Shown here: piece after piece, positions 50,201 to 62,200 of the stretch
Position numbering within the stretch: the stretch's first letter is position 1
Layout: the number at the start of each line of letters is the position of its first letter
Source: Panopea generosa
Taxonomy: Eukaryota > Mollusca > Bivalvia > Adapedonta > Hiatellidae
DNA length: 64,000 nucleotides
Reading direction: 5' to 3'
NCBI GenBank assembly: GCA_029582155.1
Contig: CM055906.1
Span: 14,761,291 to 14,825,290, forward strand
Position numbers and translations under genes: made by a program
Notes under the pieces: generated by a model
Databases searched by the model: none
What the model was told of the DNA's origin: nothing
The model's input: only the letters and a program-made list of their open reading frames with translations

Positions 50201-53200
50201 CTGATCAGTTAACATAACATTTTGTGATGTAAACAGAATGTAAACAGAAGAAATGTGTTAAGTTGACATAATGTTTTGTGCTGTAAACAGAAGAAATGTG
50301 TTAAGTTAACATAATGTTTTGTGCTGTAAACAGAAGAAATGTGTTAAGTTAACATAACGCTTTGTGATGTAAACAGAAGAAATGTGTTAAGTTAACATAA
50401 CATTTTGTGATGTAAACAGAAGAAATGTGTTAAGTTAACATACGTTTTGTGATGTAAACAGAATGTAAACTGAAGAAATGTGTTAAGTTAACATAATGTT
50501 TTGTGCTGTAAACAGAAGAAATGTGTTAAGTTAACATAACGTTTTGTGATGTAAACAGAAGAAATGTGTTACGTTAACATACGTTTTGTGATGTAAACAG
50601 AATGTAAACAGAAGAAATGTGTTTAGTTAACATAACGTTTTGTGATGTAAACAGAAGAAATGTGTTAAGTTAACATAATGTTTTGTGATGTAAACAGAAT
50701 GGAAATAGAACAAATCTGTTAAGTTAACATAATGTTTTGTGATGTAAACAGAATGGAAACAGAACAAATCTGTTAAGTTAACATAATGTTTTATGATGTA
50801 AACAGAATGGAAACAGAACAAATGTCTTCAGTTAACATAACGTTTTGTGATGTAAACAGAAGAAATGTGTTAAGTTTACATAATGCTTTGTGATGTAAAC
50901 AGAAGAAATGTGTTAAGTTTACATAATGCTTTGTGGTGTAAACAGAAGAAATGTGTTAAGTTACCATAACGTTTTGTGATGTAAACAGAAGAAATATGTT
51001 AAGTTAACATATAATTTTGTGATGTAAACAGAAGAAATGTGTTAAGTTAACATAATGTTTTGTGACGTAAACAGAAGAAATGTGTTAAGTTATATAATGT
51101 TTTGTGACGTAAACAGAAGAAATGTGTAAAGTTAACATAACGTATGGTGATGCAAACAAAAGAAAAATCTGAGGTGTCCCCTACACCATAAGTGTTTCAG
51201 AAGGGATGTTAAGATGGGAACTCCTTATGGATAAGCCCTACCCTGGATTAGATTACTTCCTAGGTATATTCTAGTGAGGTTTAAATCCATTTTTAACACA
51301 TAACAAGCTATATATGGTAACCAGTTTTATTTGTGGAGTAAGAACTCAGACATATGAATCAGACTAGAATCATTGTCCTTCCACAAGTAATTGGAAATCT
51401 TTCTCACATAAAGTTTTTGGACCAAATTAGACATGAACTCACTATCTCAGTGGGGAGAGGCAGGTTGTCTTAAGTCTTCAACTTAGACAAGTTGCCATTG
51501 AGGACATCTCCTATGTAGAATACAATGTGATGTACCTGTTTATTTCACTGCAGTGAAATGTATGTGATCTAAGACAACCCTTTTCTGAACTGAACTGACC
51601 TGACGCGGGATGTTAAGCAAGCAAGTTGATAATCAAATCAGTGATAGATATTGGCTGCTACCTGTAACTCCACCATTTATCTTAGACAAATCAGTGATAG
51701 ATATTGGCTACTACCCGTAACTCCACCATTTATCTTAGACAAATCAGTGATAGATATTGGCTACTACCCGTAACTCCACCATTTCTCTTAGACAATTCAG
51801 TGATAGATATTGGCTACAACCCGTAACTCCACCATTTCTCTTAGACAAATCAGTGATAGATATTGGCTACTACCCTTAACTGCACCATTTCTCTTAGACA
51901 AACAATGTCTATGTAAACACTACGTTGTATATACTTGGATAAACAATTCCACATGGCAAATGGGTGGAGCTATTGGCATTCTTGTGTTAGGTCAATACAC
52001 TGTGATGTACCTGTTTATTTCCCCGCCTGCATACCCCAAGTTGGTGCAGTACACAGCTGCATCTGTATCCGTGAACGACGACGTTCCCACATGAAAACTG
52101 TTATCATCAGCCAGCACCTCCAACGCTGTTGTCATTTTCCCAGTATCGTGATTTAGAGCATTGTATCCAAATGTTACTAAAAATTAATATAAATAAAATG
52201 TACCCAGGTGTAACATATATTAACACAAAGACAATGTTGAAAGATGAAAATATTATTGAAATTTTAAGGCTGATACTTTCCAGCAAATATCAGTGAAAAC
52301 CAACTTATGGTTAATAAAAGTTCAAGTGCGGACAAAGATTTTCATTCCAACATCAATAGTGCAGCATCTCTGGCAAAAATCATTAAATATGAACATAAAA
52401 CGGATGTGCACAACTAAACTGCATACTGACACTTCTTGGCAAGTTCCATTGAACTTAGTACAAAAACATTGAACAAAAACACAAAAGGGATATGTGCAAA
52501 TATGATTTAGGCTAAATTCTACCACAGACAGACAGACAGACAGGCAGACAGGCAGGCAGGCAGGCAGGCAGGCAGACAGACAGACAGACGGATGAATTGG
52601 GTGAAAGAGATCATTAAACCAATGTGTCTGAGTGAGGGAGTGACATAATAAACGTGATCAGTACTATTGAATACTTATTTTTTATATTTTAATATAAAAA
52701 GGAAAGATTATATAAATTATAGAATATTAATCCTGCAAGACAATTTTATCTTAAAGTCACATTAGCTCCAATAGCAAGTAAAATTGTGGCATTGGTCATG
52801 TTATCATAAGTGATATCTTAGTGTCAATGTAACTTACACATAATATCCATTATCTGTTATTATAACAAGTATGACAGACAATAAGCTCTTCATTCATCTT
52901 GTGTTCTAGTCCATTATAATATTTGACTTCCCTGCATTATTTAATAGCTGTTACTGTTGTCACTCCTATACTGTATGCTTTCTTCATTAAACTACCTACC
53001 AAGTTTTTTATAAGTATTACATTGATCAATGGCCATTAATTTCTGAACACATCACCTGCTGTAAATCATACACAACAGATTTACTACAAAAAATGTTAAT
53101 TCTGCATATCTTAACAATCGTAATGTTTTAATTCTGTTGTGCACTACTGGCTGCCCTACCTTGGTTATTGTAACACAGGACAGCTGCGACTGTGTTTATA

Positions 53201-56200
53201 GCAAAGCAACCGTGATCCTCAGCAAACACTCCGCGGCTACAGCTGGTCAGTGTGGAGTCTCCAGTGCTGCAGTCCACCTTACCTGTTGTAATCAAACAGA
53301 TATGCATTTCTATTAAAACAGCTTATTACAACCAAAACAGACATGCGTTTATATTTAAACAGCTTACTGTAACAAAATCAAAGAAACGTGCATTTCTATC
53401 AAAACAACCTATTGTAAGCGAAACAAACAGACATGGGTTTCTGATAGAACAATCAGTTGACTATTCTCTATACCTGTAATGAGGTTATGAACAAGGAATC
53501 ACATCAAAACTTTAGTTTGTCATATGTACAAGGAAATGAGGTTTCAACTTGAGGTGGCACTGTATTTATCAGAACTTTGGCTCTGTATCAAGGGTTGAGA
53601 GGCCAGTAATTGAGTCAAGCCCAAGATTGAACCCATGACCTCTGGCATGAGTGGCTAACACCCTATCCACTACCCCACTACAATAAAATGAAAATGCTTA
53701 CATAATAAAAGCTGGAAAACTGTTTTATCAGCAAGTAAAAAATATCTTACCTTGAATTATAGGAAATCCACTTGTGGCATATGTTTTCAGAGCGTAACCT
53801 GAGACAAAACCAAGTTGTATACAAACAACACTAGCATCGGTGTCATCAAACCCTTCACTGCAAATATGGCCCCATAAACCAAATCTTCTGACAGAGACAG
53901 GACCATAGTAGGAACTCAAGGGTAACCTGATGGCCAAATCTGAAATGTTTCATTTACAATCATTCAAAATGTAATGTGGGGAGATTTATAATGGGACATG
54001 ACTTCTAGCAAACAAATTCAAACATTATCAATAGGAAATAAACCGATAACTTACATAAAACAAGTGTTTCTTGAAAGTATGTGATAAATACAGTTATGAT
54101 AACAAAAACATAGAATTGTTCAAAGGCAAGTAAATACAAAAGTTGCTTTGTAAAAAAACAGAAAATATGGTTGCTTAAGACAGGTGGCTGCTTAATAGAG
54201 GTTACTGCTTACAGAGGTTTGACTGTAAACCATAAAGCTTTCAATTTGTGTACAAAAAAAGCCGAGTCACATTGTTTTTTCCCCAATAACTATAATAAAA
54301 GTGAAAATAGATTCATGTGAAATAAAGGACATATAAATAAAAATCTTACTTTCAGAACTAATAGAAGTGTCACTGCAGTAAAGAGCAACATATTTATCAA
54401 CTGAGCAGGTTCCTTTACTGAAAGTACATTTCGTAGGGTCATCACAGTTTATATTTGTTATCAATAACTTCCTTGTTGTAGAACCAAGTGGCGAACCTCG
54501 CTGAAACATTCCAGCCTTGTACCCTAGCTGACCACAAAGGATGTTGGCATTTGCGACGTTACGGTTACGTTCACACACCAACACCCAGTCATTTTCATCA
54601 TCATCAAACACCTCCAGGCGGCCATAGTTGACAGTCGTGGATCCACTCAGTCGTACTGTAGATGAGAAAGTGAATCAATATTGTTTATCACATAACTTAC
54701 AAGTGCAGAGAAATGTAATAAATTCATGACATACCTTTCATATCAACTAAGTATAACACATTACCAACTGACCTCATAAGGGCTTCAATCAAACAATTCA
54801 TAATCCATTCAGCAATCAATACTGTTTCTATGGCCACCTTTCCTTAGACAAACCAACAGTCTATAAGTTAAAACTACATTGTATTACATTGTATTTACTT
54901 GGACAAAAATGCCACATGGCTAGTGGATGGAGTGACAGTTGATCTCGTGTCGGGTCATGGTTCAATGTTGTCTGTTTAACCGGGTTATTGGACAGAAAAT
55001 ACCACATGGCTAGTGGGTGGAGTGACAGTTGCTCTCATGTCAGGTCATGGTTCAATGTTGTCTGTTTAACCTGGTTATTGGACAGAAAATACCACATGGC
55101 TAGTGGGTGGAGTGACAGTCGCTCTGGTGTCAGGTCATGGCTCAATGTTGTCTGTTTAACCTGGTAATTGGACAGAAAATACCACATGGCTAGTGGGTGG
55201 AGTGACAGTCGCTCTCATGTCAGGTCATGGTTAAATGTTGTCTGTTTAACCTGGTTATTGGACAGAAAATACCACATGGCTAGTGGGTGGAGTGACAGTC
55301 GCTCTCGTGTCAGGTCATGGTTCAATGTTGTCTGTTTAACTGGTTATTGGACAGAAAATACCACATGGCTAGTGGGTGGAATGACAGTCACTCTGGTGTC
55401 AGGTCATGGTTCAATGTTGTCTGTTTAACCTGGTTTTTGGAAAGAAAATACCACATGGCTAGTGGGTGGAGTGACAGTTGATCTCGTGTCGGGTCATGGT
55501 TCAATGTTGTCTGTTTAACTGGTTATTGGACAGAAAATACCACATGACTAGTGGGTGGAATGACAGTCACTGTCATGTCAGATCATGGTTCAATGTTGTC
55601 TGTTTAACCTGGTTATCGGACAGAAAAAACCACATAGCTAGTGGGTGGAGTGACAGTTGATCTTGTGTTGGGTCATGGTTCAATGTTGTCTGTTTAATCT
55701 GGTTATTGGACAGAAAATACCACATGACTAGTGGGTGGAATGACAGTCACTCTCGTGTCAGATCATGGTTGAGTATTGGACAGAAAATATGAAGCCTCTT
55801 TCCAACTTGATCGATTATCTTAATGATATCAATTAGTTGTTGTACATGATGTTAGATTAAGACACAGACATCATCACCATCAGCAATTACTGATAGAAAC
55901 TATAATATGCAACATTATTTATAGCATCTAGGAAACCCATTTTATTTTCTCATTCTTTATTAAGGTAATATTACTCAAGAATGGCAAATACAGTGACTGT
56001 GCCATTTTTATATAGTTATATACAACTCTGAGCTCAATAGTTCATTAAAAATATGGGTAGGGGGATCAGTCATTGCAACAAGCAATGTTATATACCAAAA
56101 GTCCAAAATGTTTGTCAGGGCTTGTAGTTTATGAAACCACCAGCATAAATTGGCATAATGTGGTGGCCAACTGAGAAATCCAAGATGGTCGCCAAAATGA

Positions 56201-59200
56201 AAGTTTCAAGTTAAAAGTTCAGAATGTTAATAGCTTACTAAAATAAACAGAATCTTATATTCATACTTATTCATTATCAAATTTATTGAACTTTTTGGCA
56301 AAAATAATAAAATGCTAAGGAGACCCAAGTGATGCATAATATATAGTTTTGAGAAAGAAATTAATAAATATGATGATGATTGAAAACTCAAGTAAAAATA
56401 TGAGAATGTACTGACATATGGATGAACAAGTGAACTTAAATATGCTAGCTTTATCACCCTAAATGGCAGGGACATAAAAAGTATTGAATATCATTTTGAA
56501 TGGATAAAATACATATAAAACAAATACCATATATATTATAGGTATATAATTTGCTTATTTGTTTTACATCATTTCTGATTACACTCAACATTCTATAAAT
56601 ACATTTCTGACAAATATCAGACTCACTTCTGTTAGAACAAAATATGGCGGCATCAGATGAGTGGTCACAAAATGAGCTGGCACTACCATAACCAGACCAA
56701 ACACAGTCTTCTAAACTGCTTTCATTGCCTGTGGATGCAACACTTTCAATTAGCAAGAGAATTTTGTAATTGAAAAAAGAAACACAAAGAAAACAAATAA
56801 CAACAATGAATGATAAGGATAAAACACGTATTCATTATATCAAATAATCTGACAGTATACCGAGGAATGGCTTGGAGCTTCATTCTACTTATGTTCAACT
56901 ATTTATTAGAGGTTTAACGATTCATCGATGCATCGGTGGATCGCAATTCACCTTTCTGCTGCTGTGAGTATCGGGTGATAAATGAAACTTTCAGCAGATC
57001 ACAATGCAATGCATTCTTAAGACATACAATGCATCAATACGATTGTCAGATATCATGCATCGCAATTTCACTCTTGATGAAATTTAAAAAATAGCTTATA
57101 AAAACTAACAAACAAAAAAGAATGTTTTTTAAAAAGCAAGATGAATTTTTGGATATAAACCAACTACAGACTGCATCTCCTTCCCACCAGGTACTATCCC
57201 ACTATGTTTATTTCATCACTATCGCTGTTATGCAGTGTAGTAAGTTCTGTTGTTTTCTGCTAATAAAGATACTTTTAAGTTGGATACAAGCATAATTATT
57301 ACATACACCTTATTAAACAATCATGATGATTGCATAAGATACAATTTAAAAATCAGTATCGTGATGCGCATCACGACTTAAATATTGCAATACGCATTGC
57401 CTTATATAAGCAATACGTATCACGATACGTATCGTTCTGAAAATGAAGTACTGTGATACACATTGTAGATGAGAAAAATACCAATGTACAGCCCTACTAT
57501 TAATTCAATTTCTCTTTAATAAGTCTGCAGTCAGCACACACACTCTTGGCTTTGTTGCTCGTGACCATACCACTTCAGTGCTTACTCAATGAAATAACAA
57601 TGATAATTGAAATATTATAAAAAAAAAATTAATGATAAAGTTAGATAGTATTTGACAGACTGATGACAGATCACAACTCTGGTGACCAAATGCAAGCATG
57701 ATTGAGATGTTTTGTGATTATGGGACTAGTACCCTCTTCTAGTGGAGCACGTGGTCCAGTGGTACAGCACCAAACCCATGATCGGTGGGTCATGGGTTCA
57801 ATCCTCCACCATGGCTATGTGTTGTGTCCTTGAGCAAGACACTTTTCTGCGTATGCTTTATACTAGTTCTAACCAGGAAGACTTTGGGTGTGATTTGCCT
57901 AAGATGTAAAAACTTGTTTAACCCTTTACTTCATAGATACATGTTTTCCCGCACCAATCACAGAAGGCCTTTGAAAACAGTGGAGGAAGAGTTCAGATTG
58001 CTTGTGACGAGCAATCTAAACACTTTCTGCACTATTTTCCACTCTGTCAGTTAATATAAACATAATTCACCTATTGCTGATACGTTGTGAATTAATGCTT
58101 TCAATATTAGAGGCGTCTATATGAAGTAAAGTGTTAACAATCGAAGTAAAATAAATAAGTTTAAAATTAACCCTCTTCTAAAACTTGAAAAACATCAAAT
58201 TTAGAATATATTGATTTGGTAAGTTATTTATGTACATCTGTCTCCCCTCCCCATATACCAAAATCTTGTATCCACCACTGTACTTTATTCTTGAAGTGAT
58301 TGATTTATATGGTAGGATGGTTATAACATATAATATGAACACAGAAAATAGAAAACATGGCTACCAAAGAAATGAAACCATTGTTGGTAATTTTGATTTA
58401 AAATAACATTGGGGTGGACAGGGACTTATATAGAGTAGGAATAGCAAGAGATTGAGAATTTGTGAATGTTTGCATATTTATGCTATATCTTGTGAAATCT
58501 CATTTTCAGTTACCTTAACTTTCATTCATCAAAAAACACAAAAAAACACAATAAAAACAGTGGTAGTGTAATGGATAGAGTGTTTGCCATTCACGCCAGA
58601 GATTGCGAGTTTGATCCCCTCGCATCAACTCAATGCCTCTTATAAAACAACACTCAGTACTGAGTCTACCCAGGAAGCGGACCTGAAAGTGGTTCAGAGT
58701 TGTCTCACTTACTAAATTGAGTCGGTCTTATTAATGCAAAACCTTGTATGAAGTTTCAATCCAAAACATGTAGTGGCTGCAATGATATAAACTTTATTCA
58801 GAATTTCTAAGTCAAACAAGAGCAATAATTTGCATTATATTTATGCAAGAGTTATCTTACCAAGTTAATGTAGAAGGTTTGATGACTGTAAAGTGTAAAT
58901 TTCAATCAAATACATTAAGTGGTTGGTGAGATATGGACTTGATGATACTTGCACGCAAAGAATTATCTAACTTATTGAATTTCTAAGTCAAAATAGGGCC
59001 ATAATTTGCATTATATTCATTTAAGGGTTATCAAACATAATTATTGTAGTAGGTTAAATGGCTTGGAAGTACTGTGTGAAGTTTCAATCAAATACATTAA
59101 GTGGTTGGTGAGATATGGACTTGATGGTACCTGTACTCAAAACTTTAACCAGAATTTCTAATTCAAACAAGGGGCATAATTTGCATTTTATTCATGCAGA

Positions 59201-62200
59201 TTTATCTAACTTAGTTATTGTTGAAGGTTTGGTGACTGGAAAGTCTTGTGTGCATGAAGTTTCAATCCAATATATGGAATGGTTACTGAGATCATAGTAA
59301 CTTGCACACAAAACTTTAAACAAGGTGGGACAGAGATGCTGACACCGATGCCGGGGTGAGTAGAATAGCTCTCTTTAGTCTTTAGATAATCCAGCTAAAA
59401 ACAACAAAAGTACTTAAAAACTTATTTCAAACTGTAATGTTTTTATTTTAAGATAAATTTGCATGATCACAACATTACAAAATATCTAAAGGATATAAAT
59501 AAATTACATTTTATGTATATGCAGAAATCTGTTGCCTGCGAACCTAAATGATTAATTTGCCAAATAATTTATCTTTAGTGTGCTATTTTAACAACATTTT
59601 GTCAAAAGCTGCAAGTTTCTTATTCTTCTATACAAGTGTTTGGGATGGGTGGAGTTATTTTGTTAAGGAGAGCTTAATTAGTAAGAGTTTTGTATGTTTA
59701 AGCCTTCGCCATGGTTACATTGTGGTGTCCTTTAGCAAGACACTTTATCCGCATATGCTTTGTGCTGCTTCGTTCTACCCAAGAAGACATCAAGCATGAT
59801 TTGTCAGAGGTGTAATAACTTGTTTCTCAATAGAAATAAAAAAAATGTTTTAAACAACAACAAATAACAGTATGTGATCATCTTACCATTACACTTGATT
59901 CCAGACAGATGCACAGGCCCTGTTGCACGTCCATAGTAACCAGGCTCCTTGACAATGCCGTCATGGTAACCAAGATGTTTACAGACAGCTTTAGCCTCTG
60001 ACCTTGTCAAGTCAGTGCCACAAACACTTCCCCAGGTCCCCTTGAGCTTCACCTCAAGTCTTCCTGCGATGGAAGTACCATTTACCAGTCTGAGGTCAAA
60101 GTCCATATCACCTGAAAATTGTAGCAAAATAGATTAGTACACTTAGAACTGAACCAAGGAGGTTTGGCTTAGACTAAAAGTGAATGAAATTTAGATCAGT
60201 GTTATATTTAGTGTTAATCACCTTGTCATTCTGTACTAATTATCATAATATACATGTATGCAGAGAAAGCTGTTGGTTTCAGTGAAATATCATGTTTGTC
60301 TGTAAATCTTGCTTAAAGAGATTGTTCTTTTATCTAAACAAAGAAACATTGTTGATATTATACAAGACACTTATAAGACTCATTTTTGAATATGGAAATA
60401 CTGTGTGGTATTCTCCTTTGAAAAAAGATATAAGGACAGTAGAAAATGTTCAGTGGAGAGTCTGTAAACTATTGCCTGAAATGTACAACCTTTGTTATGA
60501 AGACGGTTTAAGAGAGTTGAAATTGTCGCCATTATTACATAGAAGATATCACATGGATATTGATACAGGTTTTTAAGATTATTGAAAATACTGATGGTCT
60601 TCCAATGGACGATTTATATTTAGTGACAGCCAGACCAGAGGTCATAGTAAAGAATTAAAGAAACCTTGGAGCATGAAAACATTTGAATAAATTCATTCTG
60701 CATCAGAACAATTGAAAAATGGAAAAATCTACCAGATAATATAGTTAGTGCCAAAAGTGTTTTACAATTTAAAAACCAGTTTGAGAGACACCAGGGTGAT
60801 ACCAGATTTGACATTACTGATATATATTAATCAGCCACCAATTTAAGACAAGTTCATATAAAACTTTTAAAAATAACACCGGAACTGTACTCTTTAAGAA
60901 GAAAATGATAAATTACAGCTTGATGTAGAAGACTAGTTTTCATAACCCATGATATTCTACTACACAAATACAGGTTTAAATACGGGTTTCATTGAAAGGG
61001 AACTGATGGTATGGTTCATGGGTGAAGTCACAGGTGACCATGCACATTGTAGTTCATGAGTGAAATCACAGGTGACCATGTACATTGTAGTTCATGAGTG
61101 AAGTCACAGGTGACCATGTGCATTGTAGTTCATGAGTGAAGTCAAAGGTGACCATGTGCATTGTAGTTCATGAGCGAAGTCACAGGTGACCATGTACATT
61201 GTAGTTCATGAGTGAAGTCAAAGGTGACCATGTGCATTGTAGTTCATGAGTGAAGTCACAGGTGACCATGTACATTGTAGTTCATGAGTGAAGTCAAGGT
61301 GACCATGCACATTGTAGTTCATGAGTGAAGTCACAGGTGACCATGTGTATTGTAGCTCATGAGTGAAGTCAAAGGTGACCATGTACACTGTAGTTCATAA
61401 GTAAAGTCACAGGTGACCATGTACATTGTAGTTCATGAGTGAAGTCAAAGGTGACCATGTGCATTGTAGTTCATGAGTGAAGTCACAGGTGACCATGTGC
61501 ATTGTAGTTCATGAGTGAAGTCAAAGGTGACCATGTACACTGTAGTTCATAAGTGAAGTCACAGGTGACCAAGTACATTGTAGTTCATGAGTGAAGTCAA
61601 AGGTGACCAAGTACATTGTAGTTCATGAATGAAGTCACAGGTGACCATGTACATTGTAGTTCATGAGTGAAGTCAAAGGTGACCAAGTACATTGTAGTTC
61701 ATGAGTGAAGTCACAGGTGACCATGTACATTGTAGTTCATGAGCAAAATGTTTTGATATTTCACTGAATCTAACAATTTTATGATATAATTCAATGGAAT
61801 GAAATTAACATAAATTATAAATTCACCTTTTGAACTGTGAAATCATATAGAGAAAAATCTCTATTAATAAAGAAAGAATGAAACAAATACATGTACATTT
61901 GCATATACAAAATAATGTAATGCATTCTTGGTGATAAACATTTGATATATTTTTGCTTAATAAAAAAATCAGTCTAACTGAACTGAATTTAGTTACTTTT
62001 TATACATTAGTTAGTAAATGCAAGGTAATATATGTTTAGTAATATGAAAGATTACTAACAAGAACAATCTTCACCTCAGTAAAACGGTACATATGTAAAA
62101 TGAGATTCAAACCTTGATTGTTGGAGCAAATAACAGCAGCTACAGAATCCCATGAGCAGACGCCTATCTGACCCAAGTTATGGGGTCCACAGTACCTTAT

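Noticed and set aside
57745..57830. tRNA gene
   Set aside because: The tRNA-like head is degenerate, is joined to a SINE body and recurs in other copies; no complete cloverleaf is apparent.
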